A stretch of DNA of 64,000 nt from Strix aluco. Lineage: Eukaryota; Chordata; Aves; Strigiformes; Strigidae. A program made the translations under genes and the position numbers. Positions 43,401 through 56,900 of the stretch are shown here, in pieces. The stretch covers positions 4,651,985 through 4,715,984 of the forward strand of contig NC_133940.1 in NCBI RefSeq assembly GCF_031877795.1. The letters are read 5' to 3'. Numbering within the stretch: the first letter of the stretch is position 1; every line of letters starts with the position of its first letter. The notes below the pieces were generated by a model that did no database searches, was not told the origin of the DNA, and saw only the letters and a list, made by a program, of their open reading frames with translations.

Positions 43401-44820
43401 GACTAGTGCTGAAGAGCTGTGCAATGGAGGGCTCGCGGGTGGCAAGTGGCCTCCCAGCCAGTCTGTTTAGCTCTGCTTTAGGGTCTGGTGGCGCTCTCTT
43501 CCCCATCAAACCTTTCTGCTAGAATTCCTGCAACGCAAAAGGAAAAAAAAACAACAGGTAGAGCGGGTTCTAAGCGATCTGAGAAAGCTGTCGTACCCCA
43601 GTGTGGTAACCGAGGACTGTTAGCTCGGCCTGTTTCCTGAACATCTTACAGTGTGCTGAGGTGATTCGGGATGTAACAAGTAAGATTCCAGCTTTCTGCA
43701 ACTCTTACATGTCAGCCTAGCTCATGCCAACCTAACCTTGCTGTAGTTGCTATCAGGAATTTTCACTGTTTTGAAGCATCTCAGTTATTCTTAGTGTCTG
43801 TCATGTAAAGCATCTTTGTGGGAGTTCTGTTGTGCTTGGTGTTGCCCTTTAATACCGAGGGGTACATTTTACCTGAAGTCAGGAGATTTCGTTTGTAAAC
43901 ATGAAAACCCTGTGTGCCTACATCAGTGTGTGTTTCAGAGTTCTTCACGTAGCTAGCCAGAGATTTGTTCTTGGTGTGCTGCACGGGGAAGTTAGTGACA
44001 AACCTATAGGAAAATAGGGATGATTCTAACATCTTAAGGAAGTGAGAGCTGAAGACGGAGTATGAACTGAAGATCATTCTGGTTTATTGTGTCAGGAAAA
44101 CTGGGAAGCAAACGATAGTCTTTCCAGCAATCCAGGGACATGCATGCATACTCTACCAAATCCAGGAAACTGTAGCAAAATTCCACGTTTTGTGGGTAAA
44201 AGATTGATGTCTCCAGCATACTGAGGAGAAAATGCCACTTTTAATGGTTGTATTTGACCCAGAGCTAGGCAGTTTTGCAGTGTTGGTAGCTCTTGTGCTT
44301 CACTTGGAAGTTTGAACAAAATTTCACATTTTTTTCAATCCTAGCTACAGGGTAGAAAGGCTGCAGAAGAATCTAGTTTTGGTAAAATAGGAAGGTAAGT
44401 GTTGCTATGATCCTCTAAAATCTGTACGTTACCTTGCAGGAAATGATGATCTGTTGACTGATTACACTGTCATATACAATACAAGGAATGAAACTGATAA
44501 TACACAAAATAAACTCAGAAGAAAATTGATGATTGTGTTTTGCTAACTGTCTGTTTGTTAATTTTTGGATCAAAAGACTATATAAAATTTTATCAGATAA
44601 TTTTTTAATTAAAAGGAGTTTGTGTTTTAGATGTGAATTTTTTCCCCCTTTTTTAATGAAACAATGGAGTTTTGATACACTGTTATCTGTGTGTCTTCTG
44701 AGTATATTGTCTGATCTTTTTGAGGGCTCTAAGTTATTTCCTCTGAAGTTACTCTGTTACGTTATACAGAATCCCCCTAAAATCTGTTTGTCAGGAAAAG
44801 AAATTTTTCTTTTCTTGCAG

Positions 44821-44948
44821 GGAATCGGCTCTCTGATGTTCTTCAGCTGTTGGAGGTTGATCTATTTTCTTGCCCCTTCGTAATGAAGGATTGGAACCCA
44901 CATGACAAATGAGTAAAATTCTCCAGTCTCAGCTGGGAGTCTGAAAAA
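44821..44948 (+). other. Likely 5' UTR part of CENPI exon 2
   Basis: A pyrimidine tract and TTGCAG end at 44820, so the exon with the CENPI start probably begins at 44821. This leader has upstream ATGs with short frames, which may lower translation. The first exon would be the non-coding one ending near 43109. Confidence 0.55.
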
Positions 44949-47900
44949 ATGCAGCGAAGACAGAGTTCTAAGACCCCAAAGCAGCCCCTGCAAGGTCACC
45001 GTAAAAATCAGACTGATCTCTCTGCATGGCGAAAAGGAGGGAGAATTGACCCTGAAAAAAGTGTCCAGAATCATCAAACTCCTAACAGTCAGAAAAATGA
45101 CAGACAGCAAGACTCTCTTGAGCAAGCTTTGTGCTACTTTGAGAAAGGTAAGAGCAGTTTTAAAGTTAGCTATGTAGGGTTGAAAAAATAACTGAATTCT
45201 TAATAATAGTAATAATAAAAACATCTAATTTTGCCTGCTGTTTTTCCCTCTTTAATGCCTGAGCTCTGTAATATTTCTTTAATGTCTTAAAAGGTTTTCC
45301 CCTTTCTGTTACTATGTAAAGAACCCTGCAAAAAGGAATATATATAGAGACAGTTCAGAGAGGTTTAAAATGGTTTGTTTGCAGTTCAGAAGTTGTTTTA
45401 TCCTTGTGTTTGTCATCTTTTTTTTTTTTTCCTAACTAGTTCAAGATCGTGTTTCACTGAAAAAGAACAGTGTTCTGCAGAAACACTTGGCTACTGTGGA
45501 AAGCATTGCCCTGCAGAGAGGATTACCCCCTGAAGGATTTGATGTATTGCTAAACGTGGCACTCAGTGGCAAATTTGGTAAAGTGCTTATATACTGCTAG
45601 TGTGTCTTCTGTGAATGTCTTTTTCCCCTCTAATCAAATCTGCTTGACATAATGTGCTTATGGTGACTGTATTCTTAGGTACTTCAGCGTAAAATTAGTC
45701 TTTCTGGCACGCTTCAGTGTAGTTTCTGAGTTCATGTTAAAAATAATCACAGTTTTTGCTACAGGGGAGTGATATCCATAAAAATATGATGGCTTGTTAC
45801 AAATATTTTTTGAAAAGCTTATTTCCTTTGTCCATAATTGCAGGTCTCTGAAAGGCTTAAAGTGTATCCTTAGCAACCATTGTGTCTTTTCCTTGTTTGT
45901 AACTGTTTGTGTAGGTTTCTTTTTCCCAAGATCAAAATAGTTGAACAAACTGACATAGTTGTATTAGTGAAACTTCCTAAAATTAAAATGTCATCCTAAC
46001 AATCAATTCAGCAGTGTCAGTGCAGCCCCTCATGCTGCTTTCTTAGAAATAGTGGCCACCGTTTATACTTCTAAATAATAAAATATTCAGTGAAAAAAAG
46101 CACTTAAACTTGCCCCTCCTTCCAACCCAAGAGCAACACACAGGATTCCTCATTATGCAAGCAGTTTAGTGTTTTTCTTGATTTAAAATTACTAGTTTAT
46201 CTTCAGAACACTAATCTGCGGATGTTTGGCTGACGGTCATATACTCTTTGGCCGAAGGAACTGGTTGATTAATATTACCAGAAATTTGTTACTTCTGGCT
46301 GTTTTGCCAAGAGTTCAAAGGCTATTTCAGTACTAAAATACTCAATATTCCGTTTTCTTTCTTTAAGCTGGAGAGAAATATTTCTCATAATTTTTTGAAG
46401 TATAGGTAAGTCACTACCAGATTCTTGTGCACTGATACTTTAAGCACTAAAGCTCAATAATCTTGTCCAGAGGGATTTTGACCTAAGCTGCAAAACCATA
46501 TCAAGGAACCTGGTACATGAGCACCATCTTATTTAATATTTTTTGTTTTCCAGCTGATACAGTGAACACTTGTTTACTGAAGAGCCTGGTTCCAGCCTCA
46601 GTAATACCAGAAAGTTCTATCATTTCATCTGTGTCTTGGCTGTGCGTTGGCAAATGCTCAGGCAACATTCAGGTAACTTAAGAAATGTTTACAGTACTTA
46701 TTGCTTTCTGCACAGGAATGATAAGGACAGATTATTTGCAGGAAGCAAAAATCCTGAGGTTTTAATGTACTGAGATACTGTCATTTAGAAAGATTGGCAG
46801 ACACCCCCATTGCTGGAACAGCAATGGGAACTGAGGAATACTTCTGAAGTGTGAGTGGAAATTTGCACAGTTCCTACTTGTCTTGTATCTCTGAATTCCT
46901 TAGGAATGATTTTTCCACCAACATTTCTGTGAAATACTTCAGCTATGCCAAGGCATCCTTCAGAGCTTCAGCAAGGTGTCCCTTAGGTTCTGTGTATCTT
47001 GGCTGTGGCAACATGTCTTCACGTTAGCAAAACAGTCTTTTTTTTGTCTTCATGTAGTCTGCTCAAAGGTTTACATCATAGAATCATTTAAGTTGGACTT
47101 TTAAGATCAAGTCCAACCATAAGCTTAACACTGCCAAGTCCACCACTAAACCATGTCCCTAAGCACCATGTCTACATGTCTTTTAAATACCTCCAGGGAT
47201 GGTGACTCAACCACTTCCCTGGGCAGCGTGTTCCAATGCTTGACAACCCTTTCAGTGAAGAAATTTTTCCCAATATCCAATCTAAACCTCCCCTGGTGCA
47301 ACTTGAGGCCATTTCCTCTCGTCCTATCGCTTGTTACTTGGGAGAAGAGACTGACACCCACCTTGCTACAACCTCCTCTGGGGTAGTTGTAGAGAGTGAT
47401 AAGGTCTCCCCTGGGCCTCCTTCTCTCCAGGCTAAACACCCCCAGTTCCCTCAGCTGCCTCTCATAAGACTTGTGCTCCAGAAGCTTCACCAGCTCCACT
47501 GCTCTTCTTTGGACAGGCTCCAGCACCTCAATGTCTGTCTTGTAGTGAAGGGCCCTTGGATCATATCTGAGGGGTAGCAGATATTCAGAACTGAGCTGCT
47601 TTTTCCATTCTGATATGGCAGTTGGTGCTTTTGCCAGGCTTTCTTCCACAGCTGAATTATCCCTGCACTGTTCACATGTAGCTATCTTGGTTGCCCTTGA
47701 GAGTGGTATGTATCCTTAATGATTGTGTCTCTTAAATTGGCTAAGGACTGGTCTGTCTTGCCTTTGCCCATCACTTAATGTTATATGGCTTTTTTCCTAT
47801 CTGCAGCTGCTTTTTTTAAAATGGCTGATCACAGTGTTTGACTTCATTGATCACAAGGAACAAATTCATGCCCTCTATGGTTTCTTCTTTTCCTTCCTGC

Positions 47901-50900
47901 AAGATGAGAAGATGGTAAGGAGAGCCGAAGAATATATGAAACCGGCAAAATAAACCTAAATGTTCATTAGTAGTATGCATATGAATGCTAGAACTAGTCT
48001 GGAATAGCTGTTGGTTAGAGAACATTTTCTGATGGCTGGAATTTGTTTTCTTTTTTTTCATTTTGTGTTCTAAGATTGCTGAATCTAATTAGCATTTAGA
48101 TTCAGAAACAGGAAAGTACTGTACGATTATTTTAGTTTCAGTGCTGTGGTCTGGTTGTTTAAACATTTTTCCAAGAATTGCTATTTTGCATCAGAGGGAC
48201 AGTATATTCTCTCTAAATTCCCAAGATTAACTATGACACTGCAGTCTCTGGGGTTGCCTTTGATGTCAGACATCAGCAAGGGAAGTCTCCCGCTCCTGGG
48301 GAGAAACTGGCTTGCATACCTTGGGCAAAAAAACCCCCAACTTTTAGGGCAATGTTTATTTAAAGGTGAAAAACTAAATGCTGTTCTAATTAATTGATTT
48401 GAAATGTAGCTTAAATAAGAACAAGCAATCAGGAGATTTCTGCTATAGGGCAGCTGTAAAATCCAGCTGCTGGAATATTGAGGTGTTTGGATTCAGTTTG
48501 TATTAAGATGATCTTGGCAGTCATATTAAATAAGAAATTGTTAATATTCTTTCAGTTTAGGATATTTTGTGGTTAAAACTTTTAAAGCTCCCAAAGTTCT
48601 GAGTTATATTTCTTGCAAAGTTTTTAATGGTTTTAGGTTAACATTAGTTATAATCTTTTCATAAAACTGGATTTAAGTTATTGTTTAAAATAGCATTTCC
48701 AGGCATGATGGGCTAATTGGAAGTGCACCAGGGTTGGTGTGAAACTGATTAAAGACCCTTACAACCTCAACTGTAGTTAGAAGGTCTAATAAATTATTTT
48801 GATTCAAAGGTGCCTTTCTGTTTGAAAATGTAATTATACTTTCACTGACTCCTGAAATATCTAGATCATGTTCCAAAAATCAAGATCCGAGCTCACTGCG
48901 GAGCTTGATTACTATAGGGCGTGCTTGTAGAGCAGATAATGTTTCTAAATAAAACTGATATGTGACACGTAAAAAACCATGCTGCTTTCCAAGGGAAGTA
49001 GGGTATGCTCTGCCCCAGTGGGCATGCAGAGATAACTTGAGGCAGCCAGCTGAGTGAAACTGTGAAGCCTATCCTGGTTAGCAGTCTGCGCCCGCAGGAT
49101 AGTTCATTGCTGCCTCTTCTTTGCAGTGCCCCTATGTCTGCCACCTGCTCTACCTGCTGACCAGGAAAGAAAATGGTGAGTCTATCCAATGGTGTGAGAT
49201 GGAATACTGTTTTGTTTCTTATTCTGTTTGCTGGCATTGTCTTTTCTTCCAATGGAGCTAATACAATGACTAGCCAATATATTGCTTTTAAGGCAATGAA
49301 GCATGAGTAGTAGTTAAGCCTGATTTGTTTAACACTTTCTGAATTGGAAACCTGTCTGTTAGCCTAGAAATAAGTCTGATTCATTCTGCTTGCTTTGCAA
49401 AATCACTGGTATAATAAAAGTGATATTGCATTTTTCCTTAAATGTCTGATACAGTGGTTTTTTAATCCATTGTGTTTGTAATTTTATTTCCAGTCAGGCC
49501 TTTTCGGATTAGGAGACTGCTTGACCTCCAAGCAAAAATGGTGAGTTTATTTCAAATCTTGTGGAGTTTTAACTGCGGTTAATAATGCAGTTTGTAAGAC
49601 TAACATCTTTACAGGATAGAGAAGAGTGGCTGGTGTCTCGGGACAGGGTTAGACTTGGAATTGGAGGTTGTAGCTGTAACATCAGGGCTTGTCTTGCATA
49701 TGCATCCCTAATTTTCATTTGTGTTTTGTGAGCACATGCAATGGCATGCACAAAGCCATACGTTTTATGGCTAGATGTGGTAAAATCTCTAAAGCAAGGG
49801 GCAGCTTCATTTATCTGTTACCATCTTCAATTTTCTATTCATCTTCCTTTTTCAAGTGGTATAAAAGATGATTGAGAAATGTAAGATTGTAGAGGACCTT
49901 GCTCCCTTTCTTGTAAGAAAGAACTAGTTGTAGTAACATGTTTTTGGAGCATTTAGACAGCAGAAGACTATTTTTCATAGTTTTGATTAAATTCCTTTTT
50001 ATTAGGTATGACTACAGAAAGTTTCTTCTTCAATCCCTGTATTTCATTGGCACAGTTTCTGTTCTTCCTTTCATTTTCAGTTGTTCATCTATGGTTACTT
50101 ACTGATATGTAGCTTTAGAAAGCTTTTAGTGATCACTGGGTTGTTTTTTTTCTTCTAGAAGACAGTATTTAGTTTCTATATTAAAAACATATCCCACATG
50201 TTTTCCCTCTTGTTCTGCTATTTGACAGGGGATGCAGTCTCATCTGCAGGCTCTACTATCACTTTACAAACTCTTCTGTCCTGAGCTTGTGACCATAACC
50301 CTTCCTGGGAAAATGAAGGTAAGGAATTGGATTTAATCTATTCGGAACCAGTACTTATGACAGTATTTGTACTGAGCTTTCCATTTATCTATCGCGTGAT
50401 TTGGTGCTGAAGATTAATTCTATTTTCTCTTTTCACTGAGTAAAATCAGGTTTAGATGAGGATTCTTTGCCTTCGATTTTGTTTCATCTTCAGCACAATG
50501 AGACAATTTGTAATGGAACGGCATCTACCTTTATCCTTATGAGGATGACTTTAATCCTCCATTTGGTGTTCTTGCTGGTTTTGACTTGTTTCACATAATG
50601 TTAAGTTCTTCAGGAAATAAACTGTCCTGTAGATGGGTCGGGGCAATCCTGTGCAGAAATTCAGGCTGGGCAATGAGTGGATTGAGAGCAGCCCCAAGGA
50701 GAAGAACTTGGGGGTATTAGTAGATGGAAAACTGACTGTGAGCCAGCAATGCGCACTCACAGCCTAGAAAGCCAACTGTGTCCTGGGCTGCACCCAGAGC
50801 AGTGTGGGCAGCAGGTACAGGGAGGGGATTCTCCCCTTTGTTCTGCTCTCATGAGGCCCCCCCTGCAGTGCTGGGTGCAGCTCTGGGGGCACCAACATCA

Positions 50901-53900
50901 GAAGGACACGGACCTGCTCGAGCGGGGCCAGAGGAGGCCACGAAGATGCTCGGGGGGCTGGAGCACCTCCCCTGTGAGGACAGGCTGAGAGAGTTGGGGG
51001 GGTTCAGTTGGAGAAGAGAAGGCTCCGGGGAGACCTTAGAGCGGCCTCCCAGGACTGAGAGGGGCTACAGGAAAGGGGGGAGGGACTCTTGTTCAGGGGG
51101 TATAGGGATAGGATAAGGGGTAACGGTTTTAAATTGAAAGAGGTCAGGTTTCAATTAGATATAAGGAAGAAATTCTTTACTGTGAGGGTGGTGAGAGACT
51201 GGAATAAGTTGCCCAGAAAAGTTGTGGCTGCCCCCTCCCTGAAAGTGTTGAAAAGCTGGTCTAGTGGAAGGTGTCCCTGCCCACAGCAGGGGTGTTGGAG
51301 CTAGATGATCTTTAAGGTCCCTTCCAACCCAAAACATTCTATGATTTGTACAAGGCATTGTCCAAATTGCTGACTTTCTCAAGCACAAATAACAATGGAA
51401 GTCAGTCAGTATCTTCCCACTTGGAAAGTCTATGTCATAGAAAGAGGAAAAAATGTGGGGAAAAAATGTGGTAAGCTGATTTGTCAGAGCTTCAAGATAA
51501 CAGCAAAAAATATGACTCTGCTTTTAGAGGGGCCTATGTGTATGCTTAGCCCTTTGACAGAGTAGAATATATGTAGCAGAAACTGAATATATAACAGAAA
51601 ATAGCAGCAGGCAAGACCTAAATTCTGCAACAAATTTTCTCTCAATACTTCAGTGGTATAGATTTAGGGTTTGGTTTTGTTTTGTTTTTTTAGAAGAGAA
51701 TTTATATGTAGGCAAGTTGTGTTTCTATAAAAGAAAATTTGTTTTAATTCCATCTGCTTTGTGTACTTCACTCTATAAATTCATAGTTTGCATTGTGCTG
51801 CATAGTCATCTGTTAGAGAATTAAAATTTTTTGGTATGCACAGAAGTGAAGTAAGTAACTAGCAACTAAACCCCAAATATGTCTTTGGCTGTTTTTATGA
51901 ACATGCTGTGTTGACTTGTATTGATTACCTAGGACCAAAACAATGTGAACGCTTTTGTGATGGCTTGGCACTTGACTGGGATTTAAAGACTGATTGCAAC
52001 TCAAGTGACAAAAAATAAGTTTTGTGCAGAAAAGGTGTTGGGTTCATTTTTCCAGTTTTTTCTTTAGCTGTAGTATCTACATTAATTAGAACAATTCAAT
52101 GAATAATCAAATTCTCAGTTTGGGTATCACTGACGCTGAGTTTGGGAAGCTTTCCTAGTAACTTGCGTAAATATACCTTGGCCATATTTTATTTTAAATG
52201 TATACTTAGGATTTACTGTATGAATTGATGACTGATCTGAATGAGGGTTATAAATCAGAAGTGTTGGAGATCTCTTCTGAAAAACTGAATATCATTTCAG
52301 AAGAAAATAAAAGCATAACTATTCAATTATTGTCAAAAGGTAATGAAACTGAGGAATGACAGGAGTTCTGTGCTGTGAAAACCTAGCCTCTTGGTCTGTC
52401 AGGCAGAGCTGAGTGTATATACACCATTGTGGAGACATTTATCAGAATAGAAACTGATCTTCCTGTCACTTTGTCTTAGTTTGGCTTCTTCCATAGACGT
52501 CTGGTTTATGTTTTCAGACTTACTTCAAGAATTCAGAGGGCCCATGGAAAGCAGCAATCAATGCAATCAGGCAAAGAAGCCAGGGCAACTCTCCACTGTC
52601 CCAGCCACTGTTTTTAGGCACAGCTCAACCTCAGTCACGAAAAAGGGTAGGTTGTGGGCCTGAAGTAGACCCTAGAAGGGGCCAAGTAGCCGGTTTTGTT
52701 ATGAATATTGGCAAATAATGGGGCTTGGACTTTATTTCAGCACTGGGAAGGGTGAAGTAGCTATATAGAAATGCAGCATTCCCATTATAATGAAAGCATG
52801 GATACCTTTTCTGCAAAACATGGTCTTTATGGGAGCACTAGTCACAAGTGCACTTCATTGCATTGGAAACAGTCATTGCTATTCATGTTTCTTTTCTACA
52901 GAAATGGAATACACAGTTGTTTATACCTGCAAGCAGTACAAACAGAAATAATTTAGAACAGGACAGGGGAAAGAACCATGTTGACTTGTACAGTACAAAT
53001 AAGTCTTTTCCAGTGGAGCAGCTGCAGACCTTTCCTCAGCTCCTAGAAAATATCCACCATCTGGAGGTGAGTTTCAAAAAGGTCTCGGTAAACTCACTGA
53101 GTGTTTTGAGAGATCAAAGGATATTTATTCCTCGATGCCCTGTTTATATGTGAATAGTGTGTGGGCTACTTAGTTCTAACAGAGCATCTAGTCCTACCTG
53201 AGGGTGATGAATGAGTCCTGGAGATGGTCTTGCTGCCAGTAAAAGGATTGGACAACTCTGATAGAATGAGATTCTCTGGCAATTTGCTGATGTAAATGCT
53301 GAATAACTATTTTTTTATTGATTTCTCTTGCAGTTTCCTTCCCAGATGGGTTCTGTGCTAACAAACCCCTTATTGCTTCACTACATGAATTGCATCAAAG
53401 ATGAATCTGTTTACCTGAGGCTCAATTACTGGATGGGCCAGACTCTTCAGGAGGGTAGGAACTTGGTATTCTCTTGCATGGTAGGGAGGTAAAGGATGTC
53501 TGAGGCTTTTCACCTTTCAATAATGGTACTTGTCTATTCAGATTTATAGTGATAATCACCTAGTGTTAAAATAACTACTGGAGGAGAACTGAATTTTGTT
53601 TCTGATTGTGCTTATTCTTGCTGTGTTCACATTCAAATACAGTATTTTCTCCTGTTTAGAATGCACCTGGTGTGTGGCTGATAACCAATATGAAGATGAA
53701 TTCAAGGAATTCCTAGAAACTGTCTACAAGACAGAGTGTTTCTTGCAGGTAAGTGCCTGCTTTGTGAAATCAAGGGTTTCACGAAGTCTTCCTTTAAAGT
53801 ACTCTTGGGACTTGCCTGTTTCATATAGTATCTCTGACAAGTGACAGTGTCTCAAGTAATAAAAATAAATATTCCTATAGCAAGTCAGTATTCTGGAGAT

Positions 53901-56900
53901 GGCCTTGTTTTCTGCAGGAAAGATAATTTGAGAATGAAATTGAGAATGGTAATTTGAATGTGCTGGTGAATTGTATGGCAGGAGGGGAGGTGTAAGCCTC
54001 TTCCTTTCTCCAGGATGAAGTGAGCATGGCAAGGTGCAGGCATATGAGATGAGTTTTTGAATGCTCATCATCTGCTTTGTAGGAGGGATTTTCTTCCTGT
54101 GAAGAGTTCCTGTATAAGAGCCTTCCTCTCTGGGATGGCTTCTGCTGCCGATCACAAATCCTCAGACTTGTGAGTTGGATCCCCCTCGGCAGCTTCTCTG
54201 GTATGTGTTGCAGATCCTTGGGTGAGGCTGGACAGTGATCTTCAGAGATAGAATTTGTGCACAGATATCATACTGCTTTCTCATTTGTTTCAGAAATGAA
54301 GTCACATCTCTATGATCCCCTGGCACAGCTCTTTTTTACATCATCCCTTTACTTTAAGGTAATTTAAGTGAGTATAGTGGCTGTTTACTTCTAGTTGATA
54401 CTGCTATCTGCCCTTGTGCCAAGTGTAGCAGTCTGAGGGACTGTATAGAGGGTTTCTTTTGGGGAAGTCTGTGCCCAAATGAGAGTAAAATTTATACTTA
54501 CAACATAACTTCTTTGGGAATTTGAGTGCCTTTGAGATTTTCTTTTTTGACTGGAATTAAACTGGGGCACTGGAAATAAAAATAACTGATAGTACACAAG
54601 ACAATAGCTGGTTTGTTTTATTGCAATTTTAACTCAGTATTTGAAACTTGCATTCTCCAGGAAAAGCTGTGTGATGCATACATTCAGTTCAAGGGGACAT
54701 GCAATTATCTCACTGCTCTTTGTGGTCCTGAGAAACTTGATGTCTCTCCTTGTACATGTCAATTCTCATGGCATTTTTTGTTTAGTATTATTCACTTATG
54801 CAAATTGTCATAAATCTGTTGCATTTTTCCTCTTGCAGTGCAGTGTTCTTGAGAGCCTGAAAGAGCTGTTGCAGAACTGGTTAAATTGGCATGTGATTCA
54901 TCTGGATTCAGCATCTGACTCTCAAGTCTGTTCTTTGTAAGTTTGTCTGAAATAAATGTAATAGTGTTCTGTGCATTGTTTACTAGTGTAGATACATATT
55001 CTAGCCCTATCACCTACCATAAAGACCAGCTAGAAGGTTAATAATGCTGTAATGTTTCTGCTACATTGTAAGCTACCTCATCAATCCTGTTCTTTCTCTT
55101 TGAAAGTGTTTCTATTGACACTGAAAATCAAAACATCCCAAAGTCAAACTCCTTGTAACACTTTTGTAATAATGTTGGTAACGTGTTACTGGGTATATGG
55201 AAGAACAAATGCATGTTGCTGAATGCTTGGTGGGGCAGAAAGATAAACTTCAATTTCTGTTTCACCATTTCTCCTTTTTACTGTTTCCAAAGAGGTGTAT
55301 ATACTAATGTTATGTCATGTCATTGCTGCAGGAACACCACCCTTTCTGGACTAGTGAATGTGGTGGCTGAACTGATCCAATTTGTTGGGTGGATCTCTAC
55401 TGTAGCATTGCGTTTGGAAAACAATCCTACTTTCCTCCTGTACTTCATCCTGGATTTCTATGAGACTGTATGTATCCCATTCGTCTTTCAAAATCCCAAT
55501 ACTCTAAGGCTGTTTGCATTTTTTTAAGCTAGAGCATCAAAACATCATCTTCATTAGAGTTTGCAGAACTTTGTGATTAAATGCAAGAATGTGCCAAATA
55601 CTTGGTAGACCTACAGGTGATCACTGCTGCTGTTGCATCCATAGGCATATCTAAATATGCTTCTAGAAAGTGGTTACTCTTAAGTCAGAGGTGAACTGTG
55701 GAAGGGGAAGTAACAATATGGCATAACATGCTTTTTCAATGCTAATTTAGAGAAAATAACAATATTCAGTTCAATTTCAAACAACATATCCTGATTTTTT
55801 TCCTTAAATGTTCCCTTAAAAAATGCAGTTTTTTCCCTAGTTTATACTGTAGACAAACTAAGCAGCATCAAATAGGCCTAAGCCTATTCTCTGGCTTCCT
55901 CACATCCTCTCTGCAGATGTGCTTACTGCCATGTGAACTTCAGCCATGCTGTTGTTGCTTCTACAGTTTGGATGAAATTGTGAAGATTTGAAAAAACAAT
56001 GATAGTTCTGGGATCTGCTTGTAATTAAACTGTTCATTAAAAATGCACAAAACTAATGGGCAACAACATTTGCATAAGACAGTGTGTTTCAGTAAATGCT
56101 CATTTTGTGGGAATATACAGAGGATCATGCACCCTTTGATTATTGGTGCTCTAGCAGACAACTAGGATTATGTATTCAGAACTCCAGAGATTTCTAAAAT
56201 CATGCAGCTGAGATATTAAGTAAAGTCTAGATTTCTGAAAATACCAGTAATTCAGTTACGTACAAATATCTGCCTATACCTTACATGGTATAGCTGTACT
56301 GAGGGCAAGAGGAAAGGGGAATGTCTGGCAAACAATCTTTAGTGAAAAGTCTGTTATGAGATTAGGGAAAGGATTCCTAAAACAATTGTTGTGCCTAATT
56401 TAACAAAATGTAAAACATTCATCTTCAGGATGGCAGGCTGTCACAGCTTAATTGTTTATGGTCTGAGCTCTAGTAACTAGATGTGTGTATTCTTAGACCA
56501 CTACTCTTCTGAGAATGCCCTTCAGGAAGGTATGCATCGTGCCTTGGGGAACAGCTACTGTGGCCACAGAGGACAGTAATATCTTAAGCTACAGCAATAT
56601 TGCTTTCAATTATTTATCCATACTTTAAGACTGTCATTGTAGTTGAAGGTCTTGTTAAATCTGCAGAAATTTTAAAATGTCTTTTTTACTTGAAACTCAA
56701 CCTTAAATTCTAAACGTGAGTCTGATAATAAACCCATGTTTTGTGGCCATATCATCTCTTCTTGGAGCAAAGCTTTATCGTGTGCTCATGCAGTTCCAGT
56801 AAGATCAAACAGAAAGATTTAATTTCCCACTTGGAAGAGATGTACGGTCTGTTTGGCGCAAGGTCAGGTCTAGCACAATCCCAGCTACATATGTCAGAAT

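Noticed and set aside
44440-44500. C/D-box snoRNA-like pattern (ATGATGA ... CTGA) in the first CENPI intron
   Set aside because: There is no terminal stem and no clear C'/D' pair; the motifs are short enough to occur by chance.
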